A stretch of DNA of 64,000 nucleotides from Paraglaciecola sp. L3A3 (GTDB lineage Bacteria; Pseudomonadota; Gammaproteobacteria; Enterobacterales; Alteromonadaceae), in NCBI RefSeq assembly GCF_009796765.1, contig NZ_CP047023.1, positions 2,525,501 to 2,589,500 on the forward strand. Reading direction: 5' to 3'. The notes under the pieces were generated by a model that searched no databases, was not told where the DNA came from, and was given only the letters and a program-made list of their open reading frames with translations. The position numbers and the translations under genes are program-made. Positions 1 to 11,529 of the stretch are shown one piece after another. Numbering within the stretch: the first letter of the stretch is position 1; every line of letters starts with the position of its first letter.

Positions 1-969
1 AATGGGCAGTGCAGTTAACGAACCACCACCACGCTCATCACAAAGGTGAGTAGCTCGTTCCAGTAATCGTGAATGTATATAAAAAATATCCCCAGGAAAG
101 GCCTCTCGGCCCGGCGGGCGGCGTAACAGTAGGGATAGTTCGCGATAGGCTCTAGCATGTTTGGTTAGGTCGTCATAAACAACCAATACATCGCGGCCCA
201 TTTCCATAAAATATTCAGCAATACTAGTAGCCGCGTAAGGGGCAATGTATTGCAAACCAGGCGGCTCGTTGCCTTCTGTGACAACTACAACTGTATAGGC
301 CATTGCACCCTGCTTACGGAGTATGTCTACCGTTTTAGCCACAGTTGAAGCGCGTTGTCCAATCGCACAATATACACAAATGACGTTTTTGTCATGTTGG
401 TTCAAAATGGTATCAATGGCAATCGCAGTTTTACCCGTTTGCCTATCACCTAGGATAAGCTCTCGTTGACCACGGCCCACTGGGATCATGGCATCAATCA
501 CGACCAAACCGGTTTGTAGTGGAACTGTAATAGGTGAGCGGTCCATAATTGCTGCAGCGGGTCGTTCAATAGGTAGTCGCTGGTTAGTTTCAATTGTACC
601 GCCATTATCAAGTGGCCTGCCAAGGGGATCGATCACTCGACCTAATAATTCTTCTCCAACTGCGACATCCATGACGCGACCACTGCGACGCACCTCATCA
701 CCGGCTTGTAAGTGAGAATAGTCGCCGAGTAACACCACACCAATTTCGTCAGCATCTACATTAAAGGCGATACCAAGTACATCTCCTGGAAAAATAATTA
801 ATTCTTCAAATCCGACTCCTGGCAGCCCAGATACTTTAGCAATACCGGTGGCCACATTGGTGATAGTCCCTACCTCATATGCTATCAATTCAGGCACAAA
901 AAATTCTGTCGTTTGGCGGATATCGGCAAAGGTAGTCTCGAGAACACTGTTCAGGCTTTCATTTATCAT
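1..969 (-). CDS. atpA: N-type ATPase alpha subunit, C-terminus cut by window edge
   Basis: Nucleotide-binding alpha subunit of a rotary F-type ATPase, peripheral on the cytoplasmic face. The 323 visible codons start at the ATG at 969, whose ATGA overlaps the stop of atpF. The translation carries the P-loop GDRQTGKT at about residues 174-181 and the typical alpha segments AIGQRAST and YDDLTKHA. The C-terminal third lies beyond base 1. Its place directly after atpF, in an operon that also has atpQ and atpR, identifies it as the N-ATPase version rather than the housekeeping alpha. atpG would be expected next, outside the window. Confidence 0.95.
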   Translation of the reverse strand, partial: MINESLNSVLETTFADIRQTTEFFVPELIAYEVGTITNVATGIAKVSGLPGVGFEELIIFPGDVLGIAFNVDADEIGVVLLGDYSHLQAGDEVRRSGRVMDVAVGEELLGRVIDPLGRPLDNGGTIETNQRLPIERPAAAIMDRSPITVPLQTGLVVIDAMIPVGRGQRELILGDRQTGKTAIAIDTILNQHDKNVICVYCAIGQRASTVAKTVDILRKQGAMAYTVVVVTEGNEPPGLQYIAPYAATSIAEYFMEMGRDVLVVYDDLTKHARAYRELSLLLRRPPGREAFPGDIFYIHSRLLERATHLCDERGGGSLTALPI

Positions 970-1811
970 GATGGAGTTTTGGCCTTGGCTGTTGGTTTAA
1001 CGTCTGCTATCTCTTTATCGGCTGAACTGCCTTTATTTTGGCCCTGTAACTTTTCGTTTAACAGGGCAGATACGTCCTGTTCTAACTGGCTAAGATAATC
1101 GTCTATACTCCAAACTAATTTTTGTCCGTTAGCGGTTAATTCAATACCACTAATAATTTCTTTTTGAGTTAAAAATTTAACGGGGATCTGTAAAGAAAAA
1201 GTTTGATTAATAGCCTTTTTGATTAACTCAATTTGAATTTCAGATAACTGAAACGCGCTTCGTAGTATTGCAGGAGAAGTTAACGTACATGTTTGTAATG
1301 CTTCACTAAGGATCGCTTTTTTAGATGTGTTGAGTTCTCTTAACCGACGAATGAATACTTCAATGGCTTGTTGTTCTAAACTGCTAGTTGCTATTTCACT
1401 TAAGGTTTTGCGCGTGATAGCAAACACTTCTTGACTTGTTTTTCGGCTCAAAGAATTTTTTAAATGTTGTACTTCGTTTGCCAAACTCTGTTGATATTTA
1501 TGACGTAAAACCTCAGCCTCTTTCTTAACGTCTTCAATTAAACGAGTTTGTTCAGCACTAGCTGCAGCAGCAGCTTGTTGCATAAGTTTGTCACTTTGTT
1601 GCTCAAAATTTTGGTTTTTAAGCTGAAACGTGTCCCGCTCAGTTTGCGCTTCGATCTGTTTAGCCGCAGCATCAGCTAATTCTGCAGTAATGCGTTGTTC
1701 TCGTGCATCAATAGCGTGTAAAACAGGTTGATATAAAAACCGTTTCAGTAACCACACTAATATCAAAAAATTAACAGCCTGAGCGGTGACTGTGAACCAA
1801 TCAATCAACAT
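966..1811 (-). CDS. atpF: N-type ATPase subunit b (long AtpF form)
   Basis: Peripheral stalk subunit, 281 aa. One N-terminal membrane helix (about residues 8-26) is followed by a long charged, Ala/Gln-rich helix of coiled-coil type (about 35-150) and a C-terminal domain of about 130 residues. The length far exceeds the ~156 aa of an ordinary b subunit. N-ATPase operons lack a separate delta gene, and their AtpF is long and thought to cover the delta role; the absence of atpH between atpF and atpA here agrees. It starts 3 bases after the atpE stop and overlaps atpA by 4 bases, so translational coupling is likely. Confidence 0.9.
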   Translation of the reverse strand: MLIDWFTVTAQAVNFLILVWLLKRFLYQPVLHAIDAREQRITAELADAAAKQIEAQTERDTFQLKNQNFEQQSDKLMQQAAAAASAEQTRLIEDVKKEAEVLRHKYQQSLANEVQHLKNSLSRKTSQEVFAITRKTLSEIATSSLEQQAIEVFIRRLRELNTSKKAILSEALQTCTLTSPAILRSAFQLSEIQIELIKKAINQTFSLQIPVKFLTQKEIISGIELTANGQKLVWSIDDYLSQLEQDVSALLNEKLQGQNKGSSADKEIADVKPTAKAKTPS

Positions 1812-1814
1812 AAT

Positions 1815-2090
1815 TTAACTACCTGCTTGAGCAATAGCGTAATTCCAAAATGGATTTGCGAATATCAAGATCATAGATACTACAAAACAATAAATAGCAG
1901 TAGATTCTATCATGGCTAAGCCAACAAAAAGGGTACGCGTAATGGTTGCTGAAGCATCCGGTTGTTGCGCTAAAGCACTAAGAGCAGTGGCTACAGCTCG
2001 GCCTTCACCAAGTGATGGGCCAATACAGCCTATACTGATGGTAATACCCGATATGATTATCGAGGCCATCGCTATCAATGTAATATCCAT
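1815..2090 (-). CDS. atpE: N-type ATPase subunit c (rotor ring)
   Basis: Membrane rotor subunit, 91 aa, two helices. The start at 2090 is chosen for the AGGAAA ribosome site ahead of it and because MDITL begins the family-typical N-terminus; a longer frame opens at 2195. Helix 1 has GPSLGEG with Glu29, helix 2 has IESTAIY with Glu62, Ser63, Thr64 and Tyr67. The E-S-T-x-x-Y set is the classic sodium-ligand pattern, but the usual Gln of helix 1 is Glu here, giving the two-carboxylate site known from N-type rings. Ion specificity (Na+ or H+) cannot be decided from this alone. Confidence 0.93.
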   Translation of the reverse strand: MDITLIAMASIIISGITISIGCIGPSLGEGRAVATALSALAQQPDASATITRTLFVGLAMIESTAIYCFVVSMILIFANPFWNYAIAQAGS

Positions 2091-2130
2091 GTTATTTCCT
2101 ATGTGTGTTGGTTGTTCAAATAAGTAACAT

Positions 2131-2835
2131 TTAATCTTCAGTCGCAGGTAAGCCAGACTGTGTTTTGGGTGTTTGTGACCGGGTCGCAGCTGCAATATAC
2201 ACTGCGGCCAAAATGGTAAAAATATAGGCTTGTACTAAGCCAGTTAGTAATCCTAGTGCTGTCATTATGATCGGAAATATCAAAGGTGTAATAGTTAACA
2301 AGATGGCAATAATCATTGAACCGCTCATCATGTTGCCGAACAAACGCACAGCTAATGCTAAAGTACGTGATACTTCACTAATGATATTAAAAGGCAGCAT
2401 GATAAATGTCGGATCCATATAAGATTTAAGGTAATTACCAATGCCCTGCTCAGAAATACCGTACATAGGAACAGCGATAAATACTGTTAAGGCTAATGCT
2501 GCCGTTGTTGATAGTGATGCTGTGGGTGGTTCATAACCAGGAATAATTGTGCAAATATTAGCTGCTATTAAAAACAAAAATAAGGTACCAAGAAACCCTA
2601 AATATTTTTGGGCGTTATGTAACCCTACTTCTGTAATTTGTTGTTCAATTCCAGTGACAATAATCTCTAAAACGTTTTGCCATCGTGAACGTTTTGAATC
2701 AGTGGATAGGTTTCTGGTGATTAACATTGAACCGACAGTCAACAACAACATTAACGCCCATGTAAACGCTATGGTGGCGTTAATTTTGATAACACCGAAT
2801 TGCCAGTAAACTACCATGTCAGGACTAAGGTGCAT
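2131..2835 (-). CDS. atpB: N-type ATPase subunit a
   Basis: Ion-channel stator subunit in the inner membrane, 234 aa with several hydrophobic helices. The segment EVSRTLALAVRLFGNMMSG contains the essential arginine of the a/c interface (the Arg of VRLFGN). Start at 2835 is supported by a GAGGAG ribosome site 7 bases upstream; an upstream in-frame ATG at 2859 lacks this. The gene overlaps the end of atpR by 11 bases. It lies between atpR and atpE, as in known N-ATPase operons. Confidence 0.92.
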   Translation of the reverse strand: MHLSPDMVVYWQFGVIKINATIAFTWALMLLLTVGSMLITRNLSTDSKRSRWQNVLEIIVTGIEQQITEVGLHNAQKYLGFLGTLFLFLIAANICTIIPGYEPPTASLSTTAALALTVFIAVPMYGISEQGIGNYLKSYMDPTFIMLPFNIISEVSRTLALAVRLFGNMMSGSMIIAILLTITPLIFPIIMTALGLLTGLVQAYIFTILAAVYIAAATRSQTPKTQSGLPATED

Positions 2836-3142
2836 GTTGAGACTCCTCAACTGCCTCAATGGGTTTCACCGGTAGCACTTTGGTCAAACGGGTGACTATA
2901 AAGCGGGCGATTAAAAAGCCGAACAAACATACCAACAATAGTTGCCAAGATGGTTGACCTAAATCACTTGTCACAATTAAATAAAAGCCACCTAGAGTCA
3001 GCCCCATACGCAGTAACAGACTGGTTAATAAATATACTGCAGGATGTGCAGACATTACTCCTTTATTTACTGTCCACCATAGGCCGCCGAAAAACATAGC
3101 GCCAAGACCCAAGCCAATGCCCAATACCAATAAAAAAATCAT
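2825..3142 (-). CDS. atpR: N-type ATPase accessory membrane subunit AtpR
   Basis: Small membrane protein of 105 aa with about three hydrophobic segments (residues 1-20, 35-58, 66-85) and a charged C-terminal tail. AtpR is found only in N-ATPase operons; it is thought to help assemble or stabilise the c ring. Identification rests on size, topology and position between atpQ and atpB more than on a diagnostic motif. It begins directly after the atpQ stop and overlaps atpB. Confidence 0.85.
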   Translation of the reverse strand: MIFLLVLGIGLGLGAMFFGGLWWTVNKGVMSAHPAVYLLTSLLLRMGLTLGGFYLIVTSDLGQPSWQLLLVCLFGFLIARFIVTRLTKVLPVKPIEAVEESQHAP

Positions 3143-3495
3143 TCATTTATCCTTATCTACATCTTTCATGTCTTGTTGTTCATCACTTATTGCTTGGTCT
3201 TCTTTTGATACCCAGTGCCATGCATTGAAACAACCAATTGCCAAGCCCGCTACTAATAATGCCAAGGTCCATGACCTATCATTTGGATAATTATCATCGA
3301 GGTAAATACCTAATGCAGCGCCAAGCAAAGTGGGTACCACTACTGACCAACCAATTAAGCCCATCATGCCCAAGCCAAACCAAACTCTCTGGTCGACATT
3401 ACGTCTAGCTTTTGATTTTCTTGCCGCTTTTACCCCTACTTTTTCAGCAATGGGCGATTTAGTCTTGCTTGTATCTTCAAGCTTGTTGTTTTTCA

Positions 3496-3496
<1 letters not shown>
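3143..3496 (-). CDS. atpQ: N-type ATPase accessory subunit AtpQ (AtpI/gene1-like)
   Basis: 117 aa, with a Lys/Arg-rich cytoplasmic N-terminus (about 1-35) and two hydrophobic hairpin segments (about 42-65 and 78-96). The stretch GLIGWSVVVPTLLGAALGIY is the conserved first helix of the F1F0 gene1/AtpI-like family. Its ATG shares a base with the atpC stop (TAATG). In this operon type it sits between epsilon and AtpR and is inferred to act in rotor assembly. Confidence 0.87.
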
Positions 3497-5782
<2,286 letters not shown>

Positions 5783-6218
5783 GAGACTGGGGTTAAAACC
5801 GGTTCTACTGTTGCGGCAAGCAAACAATACTTTTCAGTATCCAAGCATAACGAGCCTATTTCAAATACTAAAAAAATAATGTTAGCAACTGAGTATCCAT
5901 TAACTAGAGCCGAACAATTTTTGCTGGTGGTGAACACTCTCAGGTTTTCGAAACCATAGAAAACCACAGGGCCCAATAATATTGGCGGGAGATTTTAAAA
6001 CTTGGAATGGTAAAAAATTAAAATATTTTAATCAGTAAGCTCAATTACTTTCACTAGAAGAAGTGCAAATGCCCCGCAAGCCTAGACTAAATCATTTGTT
6101 CAAACATCTTGATCATATCTATTGCCGAGGACTAAAAGTTGTTACTGCTCAGGTCCATACAGAGATAAAATCTTCAGATCACTACCCTATTAGCATCTCG
6201 TTTCAAACTTTAAAATGA
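5783..6218 (+). pseudogene. Decayed endonuclease/exonuclease/phosphatase-family gene
   Basis: Plus-strand translation in pieces gives VAASKQYFSVSKHNEPI and KKIMLATEYPLTRAEQFLLV (about 5811-5925) in one frame. A shifted frame then gives PIILAGDFKTWNGKKLKYF (about 5975-6032), an in-frame TAA at 6036-6038, and LDHIYCRGLKV ... SSDHYPIS up to the stop at 6218. LAGDFxTW and the C-terminal SDHxP are hallmark catalytic motifs of the EEP nuclease/phosphatase fold. The N-terminal half is missing, about 25-30 residues seem deleted near 5930-5945, one frame change lies near 5970, and there is the internal stop. Functional protein is not expected. Confidence 0.8.
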
Positions 6219-6637
6219 ATTGTGATTAAGTCATGTTTATTGACTCTATTTATATAAAACCACTACCTAAGCAATGTACATTGTCTAGAATACCCATGTA
6301 TTGACTGGACTTAATTACATAAATAACTGCGCTTGATAAGTCCTGAAGCTCTCACATAAAAAATAGTTAAATTGATATGCCTTATCTAATTATCGTGGGT
6401 GTAGATGAAGTTTGTGTATCCCATTTCAAATACGATTTATAAATAAAGTAGATAAATATTTAATTTCAAACCACCTCAAAATACTGGTGTTATTAATAAC
6501 AATGTTAGCTATTATGCATGCCCATTATATAACTGTTGTTATAAGAGACAAGTCACCATACAACTTTTTATTGTGCTCATTTTATTCTAAATTGTACGGT
6601 GCTTTTGCGTTAGTTATTAGTTAGTAGAGGATTTTTT
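6219..6637. other. AT-rich intergenic region without recognised gene
   Basis: About 420 bases between the EEP pseudogene and the zinc peptidase gene. A 70-codon frame (6412-6624) starts with TTG, has no ribosome site and matches nothing recognised. The region presumably holds the promoter of the peptidase gene. Confidence 0.4.
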
Positions 6638-7720
6638 TTGAAAACATTTAGCTGCCAATGTGGCAATAGCCTTCATTTTGCTAATACACACTGCGTAAAG
6701 TGTGGATTGAAAGTAGGATTTCTGCCTGATGAGAGACAATTAAGTGCATTAACAAATACAGCAAATGGCACCTTATTAGCATCAAATAACGGTAAGGTTT
6801 ATAAAACCTGCAAAAACTATAAAACATACGATATTTGTAATTGGATGGTGGAGCAAGAAGATACTAACGAACTTTGTGTTTCTTGCCGGTTAACAGAAAC
6901 GACTCCTAATTTAGATGATCCAGAAAACATTAAATTATGGTATCTGTTAGAACAAGCAAAGCGTCACTTCTTATATTCAGCTATCAATCTTAATCTCCCT
7001 ATTACAAATAAAATTGATGACCCCAAAAATGGCCTCGGTTTCGATTTTTTGCAAAACCAAACTGTAGACAGTTATGGCAATGAATTATTTATCAAAAACT
7101 ACGTCACCACGGGCCACAGTAATGGACTAATTACGCTAAATATTAATGAAGCTAAAGATTCTTCGCGTATCGATATGCGCGAGAAAATGAACGAAAAATA
7201 TAGAACACTTATTGGTCATTTTAGACATGAATCAGGTCATTATTATTGGGATCGGTTAATCCTAAATTCTGATAGGCTAGAGGAATTTAGAGAAATATTT
7301 GGCGATGAACGCCTAGATTATCAAACGGCTATGGCAAACTATTACGCTAATGGCCCTGCCCAAATATGGCAAGAGGTTTGGATTAGTGCTTATGCTTCTA
7401 TGCATCCATGGGAAGATTGGGCAGAAACCTGGGCACATTACTTACATATGGTTGATACACTTGAAACTGCAAACGATTTTGACTTGAGTATATCCCACAA
7501 AAATATAATGAGCCCTTATATGGCAAGTGACAAACGATCGACCTTGGCCGTTGAAACAAGCTTTACGCAATTATTTAATGACTGGTGCTCACTTACGCAG
7601 GTCTTAAACGCATTAAATCGAAGTATGGGAATGGATGATGCTTACCCCTTTGTTATTTCTCTTTCTGCCTTGAAAAAACTTAGGTTTGTGCATCATACAA
7701 TCTTAGATCATCTTAACTAG
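6638..7720 (+). CDS. Putative zinc-binding metallopeptidase with N-terminal zinc ribbons
   Basis: 360 aa. The N-terminus has two Cys clusters typical of zinc ribbons (Cys6, 8, 19, 22 and Cys58, 67, 80, 83). The peptidase part has HESGHYYW at residues 197-204, an HExxH site with Glu198 as the likely catalytic base, and the nearby GDERLDY and EDWAETWAHY, which would supply a further ligand. This matches the putative zinc-binding metallopeptidase family (DUF2248-type) often encoded with alpha-E, ATP-grasp and transglutaminase genes, the exact company seen here. The start is TTG at 6638 with AGAGG in front. No signal peptide, so probably cytoplasmic. The substrate is unknown. Confidence 0.85.
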   Translation: MKTFSCQCGNSLHFANTHCVKCGLKVGFLPDERQLSALTNTANGTLLASNNGKVYKTCKNYKTYDICNWMVEQEDTNELCVSCRLTETTPNLDDPENIKLWYLLEQAKRHFLYSAINLNLPITNKIDDPKNGLGFDFLQNQTVDSYGNELFIKNYVTTGHSNGLITLNINEAKDSSRIDMREKMNEKYRTLIGHFRHESGHYYWDRLILNSDRLEEFREIFGDERLDYQTAMANYYANGPAQIWQEVWISAYASMHPWEDWAETWAHYLHMVDTLETANDFDLSISHKNIMSPYMASDKRSTLAVETSFTQLFNDWCSLTQVLNALNRSMGMDDAYPFVISLSALKKLRFVHHTILDHLN

Positions 7721-7725
7721 CATTT

Positions 7726-7766
7726 GCGGCTAATGTGTAATTTAAGCACACACTAGTCGCTACTTT
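7726..7766. terminator. Shared terminator between convergent genes
   Basis: Inverted repeat with arms 7726-7738 and 7748-7760 (11 of 13 positions pair), followed by TACTTTTT on the plus strand. It sits between the convergent peptidase and alpha-E genes. Confidence 0.65.
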
Positions 7767-8687
7767 TTAGAAATAACTATCTTCAATTTGTTTGTCTATT
7801 TCAATAAGACCTAACTGCATATCATCGATAAACTCATGTAACTTTTCTTGTTTTAAAGTTGCAGGTTTAGCATTGAGTAAATAGTTCTTAACTCGACTGG
7901 TTTTACCCACAGTATCCTTGCTGTTAGGTAACTCAGTTACCGCCCGTTCAATTTGTTCAATGGCATGAACAAGGGAACGAGGAAAGCGCGGATTAGTCAG
8001 CAAAAACGTTAATACGTCTTCACGGTTAATACGGACTCTTACTTCTCTACGATACATTTGATATGCCGTCATGGATTTAAGCACTCCCATCCATTGAATA
8101 TTGCTAAAAGCGGGTAATTCACTTTCAATTTCAGATAGTAATGTCGCAGATCTCACATCAATAATGCGAGTAGACATATCTGCTCGTTCAATATGTTGGC
8201 CAATACGCATAAATGCATAGGCTTCATCGTGCGACATAGTACCCGCTAGTAATCCAGATATGGTTTGGTTGGCTAAGATAATTTTATTCAAATAAGCATA
8301 ACGTGAGCGCCGTGTAAAAGCGTCTTTTTGATTCTCAGTCACAAACAAATATAGGGCATTGATTTGTTCCCACGCTTCTCTGGGAATAATTTCTTTGATG
8401 GTACGGGCGTTTTCTCTTGCTGATTTTAAAGAGGTGAGTATTGCGCCTGGATTAAGCTTATCAACCACCATAAAATTAATGACACTTTTTTCATCTACGT
8501 CCTTATAGGTTTCATAAAACTTATCTCTAAAAGATAAAATATCTACAATCGGTTCCCAACCTAATTTTACTTTAGAGGGTAAATCCAATAATAAATGAGA
8601 ATTAACGTTGATTAACCGAGCAGTGTTCTCTGCACGTTCAAGATATCGAGCTAACCAATACAAATTACTTGCTACTCTTGATAACAT
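7767..8687 (-). CDS. Alpha-E domain protein (DUF403)
   Basis: 306 aa, all-helical. The start is recognised by MLSRVASNLYWLARYLERAENTARL, the diagnostic opening of the alpha-E family, and by the GGAGGAGGA ribosome site six bases ahead; this replaces a longer frame from 8717. Alpha-E proteins have no known chemistry of their own. They occur almost always next to or fused with the circularly permuted ATP-grasp encoded just upstream, with two bases between the genes, so a complex is likely. Confidence 0.93.
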   Translation of the reverse strand: MLSRVASNLYWLARYLERAENTARLINVNSHLLLDLPSKVKLGWEPIVDILSFRDKFYETYKDVDEKSVINFMVVDKLNPGAILTSLKSARENARTIKEIIPREAWEQINALYLFVTENQKDAFTRRSRYAYLNKIILANQTISGLLAGTMSHDEAYAFMRIGQHIERADMSTRIIDVRSATLLSEIESELPAFSNIQWMGVLKSMTAYQMYRREVRVRINREDVLTFLLTNPRFPRSLVHAIEQIERAVTELPNSKDTVGKTSRVKNYLLNAKPATLKQEKLHEFIDDMQLGLIEIDKQIEDSYF

Positions 8688-8689
8688 AA

Positions 8690-10144
8690 TTATTCCTCCT
8701 CCATGTCTACTATCCAAGTGTCTTTACTACCACCGCCTTGTGATGAATTCACCACCATAGAACCTTTTTCAAGTGCCACGCGTGTCAGTCCGCCAGTAGT
8801 AACTTTGATATCTTTACCTGACAGAATGAAAGGTCTTAAATCTAAATGTCGAGGCTCTACACGCGTATCGACCATAGTAGGAGCCGTTGATAGGGTTAGC
8901 ATGGGTTGCGCCACGTAGTTTCGAGGGTCTGCTTTGATGAGTTTTCTAAATTTTTCATGCTCTTCTGCAGTTGCGTGGGGGCCAATTAACATGCCATAAC
9001 CGCCTGATTCATTAGCAGGTTTTACCACCATATCTGCAATGTTTTCTAGTACGTATTCCCGCTCAGCTTTATCGTTACATTTATAGGTGGGAACGTTGGC
9101 TAATATTGCTTCTTCTTTTAAGTAGTACTCTATGATTTTTGGCACATAGGCATAGACCACCTTATCGTCAGCCACACCTGAACCTGGTGCGTTTGCCAAA
9201 CCTACATTGCCGGCTTTCCACGCCCGAATTAGACCGGGTACGCCTAATAACGAATCAGGTGCGAATACTTCAGGGTCAATAAACCAATCGTCAATACGTC
9301 TATAAATAACATCGACACGTGATAGTCCATTGATGGTTCGCATATAAACACAATCATCATCTTCAACCACCAAATCTGGGCCTTCTACAAGCTCAGCGCC
9401 CATTTGTTGCGCCAGATATGCATGCTCAAAGTAGGCTGAATTGTATATACCTGGCGTCATGACCACTATTTCAGGCTCTTCAATTTTACGAGGAGACATT
9501 TCGGCAAGCATGTCATATAACTGTGAAGGATAATCATCCACCGGTAGGATGTTGTATTTTTGAAACATTTCTGGAAAAACGCGTTTCATCACTTGACGAT
9601 TTTCGAGCATGTAAGATACACCTGAAGGTACTCTTAAGTTATCTTCAAGTACGTATACCTTGCCTTGATTGTCTCGCACTAAATCAGAGCCGCAAATGTT
9701 TGCCCACACACCATTAGCGGGGCTAAATCCACGACACTCCTGAAGAAAGTTTTTCGATTTGTTAAGCATGCTAGCTGGAAACACGCCGTCTTTTATGATG
9801 TTTTGATCGTTATAAAGGTCATCAATAAACATATTGAGTGCTTTTATACGTTGTTTTAAACCTTTTTCTATACCAGACCATTCTTTTGCATTGATTAACC
9901 TAGGTACAATATCAAACGGCCAGGCTCTATCTATCGAGCCTTCTTCTTGGTGATATACTCTAAACGTAACTCCCATAGTATGAATGGCAGAATCAGACGC
10001 CGCTTTTAGCTCATTTATCTCTTTGTCGGACAAAGCTCGAAGATATTCACATAAATGTTTTGCATGATCGCGGGGTTTACCCGCTTTTTCGACCAGCTCG
10101 TCATACAAATTGGTAACTTTGTAACTACCCCATCTTATCGCCAT
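8690..10144 (-). CDS. Circularly permuted ATP-grasp protein (DUF404/DUF407)
   Basis: 484 aa, belonging to the circularly permuted ATP-grasp type 2 family. Recognised by the N-terminal RWGSYKVTNLYDELV, FDIVPRLI, the metal/ATP region VYVLEDNLRVPSGVSYMLENR and VVKPANESGGYGMLIG. ATP-grasp enzymes join a carboxylate to an amine or thiol through an acyl phosphate, and members of this family are predicted peptide or amide ligases; the real substrate is not known. The start at 10144 has AGGAAGG ahead. It is first in a two-gene operon with alpha-E, divergent from the transglutaminase gene. Confidence 0.93.
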   Translation of the reverse strand: MAIRWGSYKVTNLYDELVEKAGKPRDHAKHLCEYLRALSDKEINELKAASDSAIHTMGVTFRVYHQEEGSIDRAWPFDIVPRLINAKEWSGIEKGLKQRIKALNMFIDDLYNDQNIIKDGVFPASMLNKSKNFLQECRGFSPANGVWANICGSDLVRDNQGKVYVLEDNLRVPSGVSYMLENRQVMKRVFPEMFQKYNILPVDDYPSQLYDMLAEMSPRKIEEPEIVVMTPGIYNSAYFEHAYLAQQMGAELVEGPDLVVEDDDCVYMRTINGLSRVDVIYRRIDDWFIDPEVFAPDSLLGVPGLIRAWKAGNVGLANAPGSGVADDKVVYAYVPKIIEYYLKEEAILANVPTYKCNDKAEREYVLENIADMVVKPANESGGYGMLIGPHATAEEHEKFRKLIKADPRNYVAQPMLTLSTAPTMVDTRVEPRHLDLRPFILSGKDIKVTTGGLTRVALEKGSMVVNSSQGGGSKDTWIVDMEEE

Positions 10145-10422
10145 ACTGAACCTTCCTGTTTGCAGATTTTTAGTAGATGTCTACCGCGAATTAATGTAAA
10201 CATGAATGCGGCAATTCAAGTCTTATTCGTATGTATAGACTACGTAGATATTAATTTGGTCACAATACATAAAAAATAATTTAGTGACTAGTAGAAGGTT
10301 AGTCTCAATAAATTTATAAATCATGTAAATATGTGACTATCCAACACTTTAATGTGTCTATATATCAGATTTGTATCAAGCCGTTATTTACTTCACTATG
10401 CAACTTAACTAAAGAGAGCTAC

Positions 10423-11265
10423 ATGAATTTTAAAATAATCCATGAGACCACGTATTCATTTAGCGACGAGGTTTTTCTAGAGCCCCACTATTTAAGATTC
10501 CGGCCTAAACAAACTCCTTTTATTGAGGTGACAAACTTTTCAATTGCCCTCAAGTCTACACCTGAAGGACATCGAGTGATCGAAGATGAAGAGCATAATG
10601 TCATAGATTTTTGTTGGTTTGAGAAACTCACAAACAGTTTTACGATCCATGCAGAAAGTAGTTTGCATACCAAAGAATATAATCCATTTGATTTTATTGT
10701 TCACCCTGACTCATTTAATAAGATACCTTTTAGTTATTCTGAACAGCAATCGCAAATACTCCACGCTTCTTTACAAACTAGCCTACTAGATCAAGAACTA
10801 ATGGATTATGCCAACAGCATAATTGTAACTTCATATTTTAATACGGTGACATTTATTACCAATCTTACAATACAAATTCACAAAGATTTTGTTGTAGAAT
10901 ATCGAGAAGACGGTCCTCCTCTCACCCCTGAAAATACTTTTCAAATTAAAAAGGGGTCGTGCCGTGACTTGTCATGGATGCAGATTAATCTGTTGCGAAA
11001 TCTGGGTATTGCTGCACGATTTGTTAGTGGTTATTTTTATTTTGAGACCGAAAAACCAGTCTATGAATTACATGCATGGGTAGAAGTGTTTATACCTGGT
11101 ACAGGTTGGTTAGGTTTTGATCCTAGCCATGGAATTTTAACAGGTAACACCCATTTTCCTGTGGCTTCTAGTGCTATTCCAGAAAATACCATGCCTGTTT
11201 CAGGTGGCATACGTGGCAGTGCAACATCTCAACTCATGACTCATTTAAGAATAGAAAAACAATAA
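10423..11265 (+). CDS. Transglutaminase-like cysteine peptidase/transferase
   Basis: 280 aa. The N-terminal beta region beginning MNFKIIHETTYSFS is typical of bacterial transglutaminase-like proteins. The catalytic triad is visible as Cys180 (KKGSCRDLSWM), His217 (ELHAWVE) and Asp233 (GFDPSHG). The start at 10423 is preferred to an upstream frame start at 10333 because it matches the family N-terminus and has AAAGAG ahead. No signal peptide. Divergent from the ATP-grasp/alpha-E pair; such proteins are standard partners of that pair and probably cleave or form amide bonds in the same product. Confidence 0.9.
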   Translation: MNFKIIHETTYSFSDEVFLEPHYLRFRPKQTPFIEVTNFSIALKSTPEGHRVIEDEEHNVIDFCWFEKLTNSFTIHAESSLHTKEYNPFDFIVHPDSFNKIPFSYSEQQSQILHASLQTSLLDQELMDYANSIIVTSYFNTVTFITNLTIQIHKDFVVEYREDGPPLTPENTFQIKKGSCRDLSWMQINLLRNLGIAARFVSGYFYFETEKPVYELHAWVEVFIPGTGWLGFDPSHGILTGNTHFPVASSAIPENTMPVSGGIRGSATSQLMTHLRIEKQ

Positions 11266-11529
11266 TTTAAAGCAGATCCTTTTTTCTTTGCATCAGATGC
11301 TAATGGCAACGTAGAGTAATAATAAAACATGAACTGTAATTATCATCAACATTAGTGATAGTGTCATGCAATTGTTTTTTCCCAGGTTATCACTCTTGGT
11401 TTGTTCGGGATGTGACAATCAGCCTCTGAATGGGGCCGATTAATATTCTCATTAAAATCTATTGACACAGCACCACAGCCATAGAAATTAATTACTGCTA
11501 ATTTTGTCAAACAAAAGCATTAAATATTT

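Noticed and set aside
6412..6624. Plus-strand frame of 70 codons ahead of the zinc peptidase
   Set aside because: TTG start without ribosome site, AT-rich low-information sequence, no family resemblance.
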